58,747 nt of DNA from Dehalococcoidia bacterium (lineage in GTDB: Bacteria; Chloroflexota; Dehalococcoidia; Lucifugimonadales; UBA3495), in NCBI GenBank assembly GCA_022450395.1, contig JAKUQE010000016.1:1-58747 (forward strand), given 5' to 3'. Position numbers and translations under genes: made by a program. This document shows positions 33,807 through 42,557 of the stretch, piece by piece. Below the pieces are notes generated by a model, which worked only from the letters and a program-made list of their open reading frames with translations, had not been told where the DNA came from and searched no databases. Each line of letters opens with the position of its first letter. Position 1 is the first letter of the stretch.

Positions 33807-35177
33807 GTGGCCCGAACTCTTCCTTACGCCGACATGGACAAGATCCTCTCTATATCCAAGCGTAGGGGGTTCGTCTTCCAGAGCAGCGAGATATATGGGG
33901 GCCTGGGATCCACTTGGGATTACGGTCCCTTGGGTGTGGAGCTGAAGCGCCACGTTAAAGAGGCTTGGTGGCGGTCGGTGGTGCTGGACCGGGACGATAT
34001 GGTGGGTCTGGACGCCGCCATCTTGATGCATCCCCAGGTATGGGTCGCCAGCGGGCATGTGGAAAACTTCACCGACCCCCTGGTAGAGTGCCGTTCGTGC
34101 AACCGGCGTTTTCGCCTAGATCATCTCGCGGAAGCGGCGGGCATCGAAATGGATCCGGCCAACCCCGCAAAGAGTTTGGAAGCTCTTGCCTGCCCTGATT
34201 GCGGCGGCGAGTTGGGCGACCCTCGCCAGTTCAACCTGATGTTCAAAACCTTCATGGGACCCGTGGAGGAAACTGCCAGCGAAGTGCACCTGCGCCCCGA
34301 AACCGCCCAGGGCATCTTCGTCAACTTTGCCAACGTAGTTAACTCGACCCGTAAAAAACTGCCCTTCGGCATCGCCCAGATCGGAAAAGCCTTCCGCAAC
34401 GAGATTACCCCCGGCAACTTTACCTTCCGCACCCGGGAGTTCGAGCAGATGGAGATCGAGTACTTCGTCAAGCCGGGCACCGACGAGGAATGGCTGCAAA
34501 AATGGGTGCAATCCCGGCTGGAATGGTACGTGGAATACGGCATTCGCCGGGAGAACCTGCGCCTGAGGCAACACGGGTCCGACGAACTGGCCCACTACGC
34601 TAAGGACTGCTACGACATCGAATACCGGTTTCCCTGGGGCTGGGCGGAGTTGGAAGGCATTGCCAGCCGGACCGACTATGACCTGCGCCAACACGCCGAG
34701 CACAGCGGCCAAGACCTGACCTATTTCGATGAAGAGACCAAGAGCCGCTACTTCCCCTACGTTGTAGAACCTTCCGGGGGCCTGGACCGGGGAGTATTGG
34801 CTTTCTGGCTGGATTCCTACGACGAAGAGCCGGACGGTGAAGCGGTCCGGGTCGTCTGCCGGCTGCATCGCAAACTGGCCCCGGTCACCGTGGCTGTTCT
34901 GCCTTTAAGCCGCAACGACAAACTCGTTTCCACTGTCCAAGATGTCCATGCACGGCTGCGGCGTCACTTCACTACACAATTCGACGATGCTCAAAGCATC
35001 GGCCGCCGCTACCGCCGCCAGGACGAGATCGGCACACCCTACTGCGTCACCGTGGATTTCGACTCCCTGGATGACCAGCAAGTAACCATCCGCGACCGGG
35101 ACACCATGCACCAGAGCCGCGTTCCCATCGACGATCTCGTGTCCGTGCTCCAAGACAAACTCGAACACGGATGGTGA
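33807..35177 (+). CDS. glyS: Glycyl-tRNA synthetase, homodimeric (archaeal/eukaryote-like) type
   Basis: GlyRS charges tRNA-Gly. The GTG start has a perfect AGGAGG 5 bases upstream. Class II motifs: motif 1 region GLGSTWDYGPLGVELKRHV, the zinc-like CRSCNRR and CPDCGG pairs, HLRPETAQGIFVNF, motif 2 FRNEITPGNFTFRTREFEQM and motif 3 VEPSGGLDRGVLAF. The C-terminal anticodon-binding domain follows. The 456-residue length fits the alpha2 form found in Chloroflexota, Firmicutes relatives and Actinobacteria, not the alpha2beta2 form. Confidence 0.97.
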   Translation: MARTLPYADMDKILSISKRRGFVFQSSEIYGGLGSTWDYGPLGVELKRHVKEAWWRSVVLDRDDMVGLDAAILMHPQVWVASGHVENFTDPLVECRSCNRRFRLDHLAEAAGIEMDPANPAKSLEALACPDCGGELGDPRQFNLMFKTFMGPVEETASEVHLRPETAQGIFVNFANVVNSTRKKLPFGIAQIGKAFRNEITPGNFTFRTREFEQMEIEYFVKPGTDEEWLQKWVQSRLEWYVEYGIRRENLRLRQHGSDELAHYAKDCYDIEYRFPWGWAELEGIASRTDYDLRQHAEHSGQDLTYFDEETKSRYFPYVVEPSGGLDRGVLAFWLDSYDEEPDGEAVRVVCRLHRKLAPVTVAVLPLSRNDKLVSTVQDVHARLRRHFTTQFDDAQSIGRRYRRQDEIGTPYCVTVDFDSLDDQQVTIRDRDTMHQSRVPIDDLVSVLQDKLEHGW

Positions 35178-35179
35178 CG

Positions 35180-35244
35180 AGCTTTCAGCTATCAGCAGTC
35201 AGATTTCAGCACACCTCACGGCTGACTGCTGGCCGCTGAAAGCT
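35180..35244. repeat. Palindromic TCAGC-type repeat between convergent genes
   Basis: The ends AGCTTTCAGC (35180-35189) and GCTGAAAGCT (35235-35244) are perfect inverted repeats. Inside them CAGCAGTCAG (35193-35202) pairs with CTGACTGCTG (35222-35231). The long hairpin fills the gap between glyS and the convergent CapA-like gene and might serve both as a terminator. Confidence 0.75.
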
Positions 35245-35256
35245 GTTCCGGCCTGG

Positions 35257-36312
35257 TCACAGAACCACGGTCACTTCCTCTTCCCCAATCTCGAAGCGGG
35301 TCCCGAAGGGCGACGACATTTCGGTGATGCGTTTTACGACTTCCGGCGCCTGCGCGGGCTTGGCAAAGTCGGGCGGGCCATGTCCGCGAACGACGCCCGG
35401 GACGTAGGAGAGCCGCTGGATCTTGCCGTCGGCTATTAGGCAGCGCACCAGCATGGTCATTAAGGTGCGTTCTCGGAATCCCCCCAAGTCATGGACGAAG
35501 TTGGCCAGGGAATAGAGGATGGGTTTGCCCTGGTACACTTCGATGGGCTGGGGTTGGTGTGAGTGATGGCCGATGACCATGTCGGCGCCGGAGTCGATGG
35601 CGAAGTGCCCCATCTCCTGCTGATACTCCATGACCGGTAACTCGCCGGCGCCGGCATTGGGCTGGATCTGATAAGGAGAGAGCCCCCAGTGCCAGGAAAC
35701 GATAACCACGTCGGCCTGCTCTCTGGCCGCGCGAATATCCTTCTCCAAGGCCGCGCGATGCTCCCCACGGTCGGGTACGGTGTGGACTATGGGCGGCAAG
35801 CCTGGATTGGAGTGAACCCGAGCCGGGGGCTCGTATAGTGTTTGGACTGGGTAGAAAGCAACCCCCGGCGTATCCACGGTTGCTTCCATCCCCGGAGTGC
35901 CCACGGAGGTCCGGGACACGAAGGCTATCTTGGTGCCGTTTCGCTCAATTACTGCGGGCCTGCTGGCTGCCGCCAGGTTCGGCCCGGCCCCAGAGTGGAT
36001 TATCCCCGCCGCGTCCAGGACCTCGAAACTGCGCATGAGCGGTTCATGACCATGGTAGGTATTCGGGTTGTTTGCCTGGTTCATGACGTCGAAGCCTGCC
36101 CGCACGTAAGACTCGAACATCCACTCTTCGGTGCGGGGCAGGTGGCTCCGGTCGTAGGGATGGAGGTACTGGGCGTCGGCTACGATGGTTTCCAGATTGC
36201 AGAATCGGATATCCGCGTCCTTAAGGAGATCCAAGGCTGGGGTGAACGCCGAGTCCGGGTCAGGCCTCGATACATTGGTATCGCCCAAAAGAATCATCTT
36301 GACGTCGCCCAT
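35257..36312 (-). CDS. CapA family protein (metallophosphatase-like fold)
   Basis: CapA/PgsA relatives have a metallophosphoesterase-like fold and are linked to poly-gamma-glutamate or other surface functions, but many are uncharacterised. Motifs: LLGDTNVSRPDPDSAF, DIRFCNLETIVAD, the VVIVSWHWGLSPYQIQP region, and the ADMVIGHHSHQPQPIEVYQG and LYSLANFVHD segments. No signal peptide is seen, unlike many CapA proteins, so a cytosolic hydrolase is possible. AAGGAG lies 8 bases before the ATG. Confidence 0.85.
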   Translation of the reverse strand: MGDVKMILLGDTNVSRPDPDSAFTPALDLLKDADIRFCNLETIVADAQYLHPYDRSHLPRTEEWMFESYVRAGFDVMNQANNPNTYHGHEPLMRSFEVLDAAGIIHSGAGPNLAAASRPAVIERNGTKIAFVSRTSVGTPGMEATVDTPGVAFYPVQTLYEPPARVHSNPGLPPIVHTVPDRGEHRAALEKDIRAAREQADVVIVSWHWGLSPYQIQPNAGAGELPVMEYQQEMGHFAIDSGADMVIGHHSHQPQPIEVYQGKPILYSLANFVHDLGGFRERTLMTMLVRCLIADGKIQRLSYVPGVVRGHGPPDFAKPAQAPEVVKRITEMSSPFGTRFEIGEEEVTVVL

Positions 36313-36485
36313 TGTAATCTCCTTCTATCCGGTAGTCCGGGATATTGTTCCGTGTGCCAAGCGGTGGAAATCGTCTGTCGTGGGATTCTAACGTTGCACT
36401 ATTCTCCACGTCAATCGGAGTCGGCGTGAGAGTCCGCCTTGTCCTGGCTTGGCTTGTTGAGACAAGCTTCCGATGGCCCTGTTAC

Positions 36486-36640
36486 CTAGGAGTTCAAAGC
36501 CCTGACCATATCCCGGGCCGTGGCCACGGTATCCTGGTGGGGGAAGAGCTTCTCCATGAGCAGATCGTAGACCTGGGGATCTTGGCCGGCGCTACAGTCT
36601 TCCACCACTATTAACTCGTGATCGGCGTCGGCGGCGTAGC
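36486..36640 (-). pseudogene. C-terminal remnant of an isochorismatase-like cysteine hydrolase
   Basis: The minus-strand frame ending with TAG at 36486-36488 reads RYAADADHELIVVEDCSAGQ, then DPQVYDLLMEKLFPHQDTVA and TARDMVRALNS. This matches the end of cysteine hydrolases (VVVEDC, KLFPxQATVATA). The upstream frame no longer resembles the family and lacks the catalytic CVxxT region. The remainder of the 36313-36745 gap holds nothing else I can support. Confidence 0.55.
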
Positions 36641-36745
36641 GCCCCGCACCGTTTCCTATCCCCGATTGGGGGTTATCGGCGGGCGCCGGACGGCATATAC
36701 TGGGTGTCGCTATAAAGGGCGGCAGAGTGATCTAGGAGTGGCGAG

Positions 36746-37759
36746 ATGGAAATTGCCTATCAGGTAGGCCAGGTAGTCATGCGGGGGACCCTGGATCTGC
36801 AACAGCAGTGGCAAGATCAACTGGAGCAGTTCCGGGCGGCCAGGGATGCCGGTTTCGACACCTATTGCTGGGCCCATCATTACCTGATCGACCCATTCCA
36901 GCATTTTCAGCCCTTTCCGGTGTTGGCCCGGTTGGCTGCCGAGCCGGGGAACATGAAACTGGCCACGTCGGTGCTGCTGCTGCCCTTGCTCAATCCGGTA
37001 GACGTGGCGGAGCAAGTGGCGACTCTGGACCACATCTGCGAAGGCCGCCTCATTCTGGGCCTAGGACTGGGTTACCGGCCCGAGGAGTGCGAAGCCTTCG
37101 GTACCCGGATGTCCCAGCGGGGCGCCCGCCACTCTGAAGCCCTGGAGTTGATGCAAAGGTTGTGGACCGAGGACGAGGTGACCCACCACGGCCGCTTCTA
37201 CCACGTTACCGGCGCTCGCCCCACCGCCCGGCCCTACCAGAAGCCTTATCCAAAATTGTGGCTGGCGGCCATGAGCGACCCCGCCATCCGCCGGGTGGGA
37301 CGGGAGGGTCATCCCCTGTTCATCGGCCCCGTCCAGCCTTACGACACCATTCGGCGGCAGGTTGAGCAATACCATCAGACGCTCCAGGAATACGGCCACC
37401 CCATCCCCGAGGATATGGTCATTGTCCGGGAGTTCTTCTGCGCCGATAACCGGGAAGACGCTCTGGACAAAGCCAGGCGGGGCTTTGAACGGAAATACGC
37501 CGAGTACTCCGCCCATGGGTTCCAAGGCAACGACGAGGAAATGACCAGCAAGATAACCGGAGACTTAGAAGCCCTGATGGACGACACCTTCATCGTCGGC
37601 AGTCCCGATGAGTGCGTGGAGCAGATCGGCCGGTACCGGGATCTGGGGTTCAGCCAGGTGTCTATACGCCTGTTCTACCCGGAAACTCCCCAGAAGGACG
37701 TCTTGGACCATATTGATCTGGTGGCTAAAAACGTGGTTCCCGGCGTGCACAAACTGTAG
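36746..37759 (+). CDS. LLM class (luciferase-like) flavin-dependent oxidoreductase
   Basis: This is a bacterial-luciferase-family TIM-barrel enzyme that uses FMNH2 or F420 to oxidise organic substrates; the substrate cannot be told. Family features: an N-terminal strand MEIAYQVGQVV, ATSVLLLPLLNPVDVAEQVA, TLDHICEGRLILGLGLGY, LELMQRLWTEDEVTHHGRFY and the C-terminal FIVGSPDECVEQIGRYRDLG. Length 337 is typical. It is the first of five LLM genes in the window and begins a plus-strand group. Confidence 0.92.
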   Translation: MEIAYQVGQVVMRGTLDLQQQWQDQLEQFRAARDAGFDTYCWAHHYLIDPFQHFQPFPVLARLAAEPGNMKLATSVLLLPLLNPVDVAEQVATLDHICEGRLILGLGLGYRPEECEAFGTRMSQRGARHSEALELMQRLWTEDEVTHHGRFYHVTGARPTARPYQKPYPKLWLAAMSDPAIRRVGREGHPLFIGPVQPYDTIRRQVEQYHQTLQEYGHPIPEDMVIVREFFCADNREDALDKARRGFERKYAEYSAHGFQGNDEEMTSKITGDLEALMDDTFIVGSPDECVEQIGRYRDLGFSQVSIRLFYPETPQKDVLDHIDLVAKNVVPGVHKL

Positions 37760-37810
37760 GATTAGACAAAAACAGCCCGAGGTATCCAGCCCAACGCAAT
37801 CACATCCAAC

Positions 37811-38042
37811 TTGTCATTCTGAGGAGTGAAACGACGAAAGAATCTCCCGGTGGTGAGTAGATTCTTCGCTTCTCTCAATATCGTCCATGCTGGTTGGCGC
37901 CAGGACCACAGCCCACGAATATGGACGATTCGTGTCACTGCGATCCTTCGGCGGAAAGAGAGGAGTCTCATGCCTGGTTGTAGGGGTCATATGAGATTCC
38001 TCGCCGCCCTTCCGCCGAAGGGCTGGTGTCGGAATGACGAAG
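37811..38042. repeat. Dispersed element with terminal inverted GTCATTC repeats
   Basis: The region starts TTGTCATTCTGAGGAG and ends GGTGTCGGAATGACGAA, so GTCATTC and GAATGAC form inverted ends. Inside are AAGAATCTC and GAGATTCCTC plus a CCTTCCGCCGAAGG palindrome. It looks like a non-coding palindromic repeat of the kind common in such genomes. There is no transposase, and no gene in 37760-38149. Confidence 0.6.
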
Positions 38043-38149
38043 TGTGCGGCCGAAGGTTCGCAAACCTATTTTTGGAGTAATGACGGCCCACCCAGTATTA
38101 TTGCCCAAATACCAGTTCACAAACTAAGAAAATACAGTGAGGTTAAGAG

Positions 38150-39097
38150 ATGAGCCGTATCGGAGTCGCGGTTGGCGGAAACAAAGTTCAAGACATACAA
38201 GCAACGATTCAGCGAGCCGAAGAATTGGGCGTCGACGCCATTTGGATGACCACCGGCGGCGCCCGTTTGGACAGCATTACAGTGTTTGCCGCTGCCGCTG
38301 CAAGCACCCAGCGGATAAAGTTCGGAACATCCATCGTTCCCACCTTCCCTCGCCACCCTCTGGTGGTGGCCCAGCAAGTGCAAGTGGTGGCCCAACTCGC
38401 CCCTGGCCGCTTCCGATTGGGCTTGGGGCCCAGCCATCGGCCAACCATGCGGGCCATGGGCATCCAGATGCCGAATCCCCTGGGCCATCTTCGGGAGTAT
38501 CTGCGCATCGTTAAATCGCTGCTTCAGGAAGGCAAAGTGGATTTCGACGGCGAGTACTACCAGGCCCACGAGTCCATAGCCGAGCCGGTGGATGTGCCGG
38601 TGATGGCATCCGCTCTTCAGAGCGGCTCCTTCGAGCTTTGCGGAGCGGAGGCCGACGGGGCCATCAGTTGGGTCTGCCCCGGAGCCTATCTACGGGACAC
38701 GGCCTTGCCCGCCATGAAGAAGGGAGCGGGCGAAGCCGGCCGTCCGGTGCCGCCCCTCATCGCCCACGCCCCGGTATGCGTCCACGACAACGCCGATGAG
38801 ATGCGGGCTGCCTTCCGAGAGCAATTCGCCACGTACCCCAGGCTCCCTTTCTATAGGAGGATGCTTATCAGCGCCGGCTATCCCGAGGCTGCCGAAGCCA
38901 CGTGGAGCGACGCTATGATCGACGGGCTGGTACTCCACGGTAACGAGGAGCAAACCGCCCAGCGTATCCAACAACTGCTGGACATCGGCGCTTCCGAGGT
39001 CTTGTTGTCGCCCGTATTGGTTGGCAGCGACCGCGGCGCTTCCCTTGACCGAACCCTCCGCTTACTGGGCCAGGTAGCCCAATCCGTGGCTGCATAG
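38150..39097 (+). CDS. LLM class flavin-dependent oxidoreductase (F420-type N-terminus)
   Basis: The 315-residue product starts MSRIGVAVGGNKVQDIQATI, resembling F420-dependent members, then AEELGVDAIWMTTGGARLDS, KFGTSIVPTFPRHPLVVAQQ, RLGLGPSHRPTM and LLQEGKVDFDGEYYQAHE. GAGG lies 7 bases before the ATG. It is followed by an aldo/keto reductase after 10 bases, so the two may act in one pathway. Confidence 0.92.
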   Translation: MSRIGVAVGGNKVQDIQATIQRAEELGVDAIWMTTGGARLDSITVFAAAAASTQRIKFGTSIVPTFPRHPLVVAQQVQVVAQLAPGRFRLGLGPSHRPTMRAMGIQMPNPLGHLREYLRIVKSLLQEGKVDFDGEYYQAHESIAEPVDVPVMASALQSGSFELCGAEADGAISWVCPGAYLRDTALPAMKKGAGEAGRPVPPLIAHAPVCVHDNADEMRAAFREQFATYPRLPFYRRMLISAGYPEAAEATWSDAMIDGLVLHGNEEQTAQRIQQLLDIGASEVLLSPVLVGSDRGASLDRTLRLLGQVAQSVAA

Positions 39098-39107
39098 GAA
39101 TGATGGG

Positions 39108-40127
39108 ATGAGCCTTCCGGAATCCAGCCGCTTCCAGTTTGCTGAAGATATGGAGATCTGCCGCATCTTGAACGGTATGTGGCAGGTGTCCGGAGGCCAC
39201 GGCCCGATCGACCCCGCCGCCGCCGTTAAAGACATGTTTCCCTACGTGGACGAGGGGTTCACCACCTGGGACCTGGCGGACCATTACGGCCCTGCCGAGG
39301 ACCTGATCGGGGAATTCCGGCGTCAGTTGACGGCCGCCAGGGGGCCGGAGGCATGGGAAAGTGTGCAAGCCTTCACCAAGTGGGTGACCCGGCCCGGACC
39401 GATGACCCGTGGGGTTGTGGAACAGGCCGTGGACGTATCCCTCCGGCGCATGGACATCGATCGTTTGGACCTACTGCAGTTTCACTGGTGGGAATACCAG
39501 GACGAGTCCTATCTTGACGCCTTATCCCACTTGTCTGACCTCCGGGACGAAGGCAAGATCAGACACGTTGCCCTGACCAACTTCGACACCGAACGTCTAA
39601 AGCGGATCGCCGGTCATGGCATAAAGATCGTGTCCAACCAAGTGCAATTCTCCCTGATCGACCGCCGGCCGGAGGTTGAGATGGCCCAGTTCTGCCTGGA
39701 CCAAGGCATCCATCTTCTAGCCTACGGCACTCTCTGCGGCGGCTTGTTGTCCGACAGGTACCTGGGAGCGCCCGAGCCCAGCCGGGCCGCCTTGAATACC
39801 GCCAGCCTGTCCAAATACAAGCAGATGGTGGACGGGTGGGGCGGTTGGGAGTTGTTTCAAGAATTACTCGGCGCACTAAGGTCCGTTGCCGACACGCATC
39901 AAGTCAACATCGCCAACGTGGCGGTGCGCTACGTGCTAGACCGCCCCGCCGTGGCCGGGGCCATCGTCGGTGTCAGGCTAGGCGTAAGCGAAAATCGGGC
40001 AGACAGCGCGAGAGTTTTCGAATTCAACCTAGACCAGTCCGACCTGGCCCAGATCGACGCCGTCCTAAACCGTTCCAGGGACCTCTACCAAATCATCGGC
40101 GACTGCGGCGACGAATACAGGCGATAA
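39108..40127 (+). CDS. Aldo/keto reductase
   Basis: This is an NAD(P)H-dependent carbonyl reductase of the AKR TIM-barrel family. The catalytic tetrad is visible: Asp and Tyr in FTTWDLADHYGPAEDLIG, Lys in VQAFTKWVTR and His in LLQFHWWEYQ. NQVQFSLIDRRPE and LLAYGTLCGGLLSDRYLG follow, and the cofactor end reads GAIVGVRLGVSENRADSARV. It is probably cotranscribed with the preceding LLM gene; the substrate is unknown. Confidence 0.93.
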   Translation: MSLPESSRFQFAEDMEICRILNGMWQVSGGHGPIDPAAAVKDMFPYVDEGFTTWDLADHYGPAEDLIGEFRRQLTAARGPEAWESVQAFTKWVTRPGPMTRGVVEQAVDVSLRRMDIDRLDLLQFHWWEYQDESYLDALSHLSDLRDEGKIRHVALTNFDTERLKRIAGHGIKIVSNQVQFSLIDRRPEVEMAQFCLDQGIHLLAYGTLCGGLLSDRYLGAPEPSRAALNTASLSKYKQMVDGWGGWELFQELLGALRSVADTHQVNIANVAVRYVLDRPAVAGAIVGVRLGVSENRADSARVFEFNLDQSDLAQIDAVLNRSRDLYQIIGDCGDEYRR

Positions 40128-40153
40128 CACATCCAAAAACCCACTCCACAAGC

Positions 40154-40172
40154 CCCCCTTTCGTAAAGGGGG
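40154..40172. repeat. Perfect hairpin repeat before an LLM gene
   Basis: CCCCCTTT (40154-40161) and AAAGGGGG (40165-40172) pair around CGT, followed by ATTTAGGGGGATTT. This is the common CCCCCTTT...AAAGGGGGATTTAGGGGG dispersed repeat. Its last GGGGGA lies 6 bases before the ATG at 40189 and apparently serves as the ribosome-binding site. Confidence 0.7.
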
Positions 40173-40188
40173 ATTTAGGGGGATTTCC

Positions 40189-41079
40189 ATGGAAATAGGA
40201 GTCATCTTCCCGCAGACCGAGATCGGCGCGGATGTTGGGGCCATACGCGATTACGCCCAGGCGACGGAGGACCTGGGGTTCGCTCATATCTTCATCGCGG
40301 ACCACGTTTTGGGGGCCGACACCCAATTTCATACCCACCCATCCCTGGCTAATTACAGTCAGCACAGCGTGGTCCATGAGTCGTTGACATTGATGGGTTA
40401 CCTTGCTGCCATCACCGAGAAAGTGGGTCTGGTGACCGGGATTCTTATCTTGCCCCAGAGACAGACCGTTCTAGTGGCCAAACAGGCGGCGGAGATAGAC
40501 GTGCTAAGCGGCGGCAGGCTGCGCCTGGGCATCGGAGTCGGCTGGAACCAGGTGGAATTCGAGGCTTTGGGCCAAGACTTCCACGATCGGGGCCGCCGTA
40601 GCGCCGAGCAGATCGAGGTGCTGCGGGCGCTGTGGACGCAGGAAGTCGTGGACTTCCATGGCCGCTGGCACAACATCACCCACGCAGGTCTCAACCCATT
40701 GCCCGTCCAAAGGCCCATTCCCATATGGCTGGGCGGAGGCGGCGCCGGCGATTCTCCTCTAAATGAAGTGGTGCTTCGCCGCATCGGGCGCCTGGCCGAC
40801 GGCTGGTGCCCCAATTTCTCACCCGATGAGGCGGGCCGCGCCCTGATGGACAAAGTCCGGGGATACGCCCAGCAAGCAGGCCGCGACCCGGCGGCTTTGG
40901 GATTGGATGGCCGCCTCAGGACTGCCGGCAAACAACCCGAAGAATGGATGGACGAAGTGAAGTCATGGGAGGAGATGGGAGCTAACTATCTGTCCGTGGA
41001 AACCAGAAAGGGCGGCCTCAGCGGGGCGGACCAGCACATCGACGCCATCCGCCGCTTCAAGGATGCCATAGGCTGCTGA
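40189..41079 (+). CDS. LLM class flavin-dependent oxidoreductase (F420-type)
   Basis: The 296-residue product starts MEIGVIFPQTEIGADVGAIR. It has HIFIADHVLGAD, GYLAAITEKVGLVTGILILP and VLSGGRLRLGIGVGWNQVEF, close to F420-dependent LLM oxidoreductases (TIGR03619-like). The end KSWEEMGANYLSVETRKGG is also typical. It lies 61 bases after the aldo/keto reductase. Confidence 0.93.
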   Translation: MEIGVIFPQTEIGADVGAIRDYAQATEDLGFAHIFIADHVLGADTQFHTHPSLANYSQHSVVHESLTLMGYLAAITEKVGLVTGILILPQRQTVLVAKQAAEIDVLSGGRLRLGIGVGWNQVEFEALGQDFHDRGRRSAEQIEVLRALWTQEVVDFHGRWHNITHAGLNPLPVQRPIPIWLGGGGAGDSPLNEVVLRRIGRLADGWCPNFSPDEAGRALMDKVRGYAQQAGRDPAALGLDGRLRTAGKQPEEWMDEVKSWEEMGANYLSVETRKGGLSGADQHIDAIRRFKDAIGC

Positions 41080-41122
41080 ACCGAAGCGCAGCCGAAGGGA
41101 TGGGGTGAACGGTGCCTGGGGA

Positions 41123-41211
41123 CGCCCCCCCACCTTAATCCTCCCCCGCAAGGGGGGAGGAGATAAGTCCCTTCCCCCTCGATGGGGGAAGGTTAGGATG
41201 GGGGTGGGATT
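41123..41211. repeat. Large palindromic repeat between convergent genes
   Basis: The element runs from CCCCCCCACCTTAATCCTCC to GGTTAGGATGGGGGTGGG. Inner hairpins are CCCCCGCAAGGGGGG and TTCCCCCTCGATGGGGGAA. The outer arms pair imperfectly. It separates an LLM gene from the convergent alcohol dehydrogenase. Confidence 0.7.
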
Positions 41212-41283
41212 CCTCTCCGACACTACGATCGCGGTAGTAGACCAGTTCTGGCTGTCTGCCAGACGTAGCAGCAGACTTACTGC

Positions 41284-42366
41284 CTAGAAAGTTATAACAC
41301 TCCGGGCCACGACGCCCGCGTTCATGTCGGAGAAGGCCTTGTTCACCTGGTCCAGGCTCAGACGCTGCGTCACCAACTCGTCCAGCTTCAGCCTCCCCTG
41401 CCGGTAAAACTCTATGTAACGTGGCATATCTATGCGGAACCGGTTGGAACCCATGCTGCTGCCCTGAATCTTTCGCTCCCGTCTCAGGAAGGTCCCCGCG
41501 TCCAGCTCTATCTTGGTGCCTTCGGGGATCATGCCGATGATCGTGGCCGTGGCGCCGGCGGCCAGCATCTCGAAGCATTGTTCCGCTGTCTCCTTGGTGC
41601 CGATGGCTTCGAAGGAGTAATCCACGCCGCCGCCGGTTAGGTCCCGCACCTTCTCCACGACCCCGCCTCCCGATGCGTCTATAACGTCGGTGGCCCCGAA
41701 CTCCCGGGCCAAGGTTAGTTTGGTCTCTACGGAGTCGATGGCAATGATTCTTAGCGCCCCGGCGATGACTGCTCCCTGGATGCAATTGAGTCCCACGCCG
41801 CCGCACCCCACCACTGCCACCGTGCTTCCGGGCTCGATCTTGGCAGTGTTCAGAACGGCCCCTACCCCGGTGGTCACTCCGCAACCGATCAACGCCAGTT
41901 GCTCAAAGGGCAAGTCGTCGTCCACTTTAACAACGGCGTGCTCATGGACCAGCATCTGCTCGGCGAATGAGCCGAGTTGGGCCATCTGGGTGATGCGGTC
42001 CTGACCCTGGTGCAGCCGGGGCGGTTCTGAGGAGGAACGGTCTACGTCGGGGCGGCGGCAAAGCGCGGGCCGTCCGCTCAGGCACCGGTCGCAGTGGCCG
42101 CAAAACACCGATAGGCAGGTGATAACCCGGTCGCCGGGTTTGACGTAGGCGACCTGGTCTCCCACGGCTTCGATGGTTCCGGCGGCTTCGTGTCCCAAGA
42201 CAGCGGGCATGGGAATGCTGTACTTGCCCTCCACGAAATGAAGGTCGCTATGGCACACGCCGGTGGCCCCGGTCCGGATCAGGACTTCCCTGGGTCCCGG
42301 CCGGTCTATCTCCACATCTTCCACTTCCAGGGGCCGGTCCACTTCACGAAGAACTGCCGCTTTCAT
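41284..42366 (-). CDS. Zinc-dependent alcohol dehydrogenase (MDR family, class III-like)
   Basis: The 360-residue product oxidises an alcohol or hydroxymethyl compound with NAD(P). Catalytic zinc ligands lie in GVCHSDLHFVEG and GHEAAG, and the structural zinc in CGHCDRCLSGRPALC. The Rossmann motif is VAVVGCGGVGLNCIQGAVIAG. The layout, with IGCGVTTGVGAVLNTAKIEP, resembles class III or aryl-alcohol dehydrogenases. GGAGG lies 8 bases before the ATG. It is divergent from the next LLM gene. Confidence 0.94.
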   Translation of the reverse strand: MKAAVLREVDRPLEVEDVEIDRPGPREVLIRTGATGVCHSDLHFVEGKYSIPMPAVLGHEAAGTIEAVGDQVAYVKPGDRVITCLSVFCGHCDRCLSGRPALCRRPDVDRSSSEPPRLHQGQDRITQMAQLGSFAEQMLVHEHAVVKVDDDLPFEQLALIGCGVTTGVGAVLNTAKIEPGSTVAVVGCGGVGLNCIQGAVIAGALRIIAIDSVETKLTLAREFGATDVIDASGGGVVEKVRDLTGGGVDYSFEAIGTKETAEQCFEMLAAGATATIIGMIPEGTKIELDAGTFLRRERKIQGSSMGSNRFRIDMPRYIEFYRQGRLKLDELVTQRLSLDQVNKAFSDMNAGVVARSVITF

Positions 42367-42557
42367 CGCCTGCCTCCATTATCAACATTGAGCGTCGGAT
42401 CGCCCGAAGTAGTGCCGATTATACTGGGAATACACCCTGACGCAAGAGCCAAACGGCTCGTTATCGTTGACAGGCACACCGGTACATGCTAGCTTCGTTC
42501 CGGCTTAGAGAGGCTGCCACGGGGAAGTCAGTTGGCGGGAGAATTGAGACTCGTCAT

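Noticed and set aside
36345-36614. Plus-strand open frame between the CapA-like and LLM genes
   Set aside because: It has no ribosome-binding site and no protein-like features; the opposite strand there carries the hydrolase remnant.
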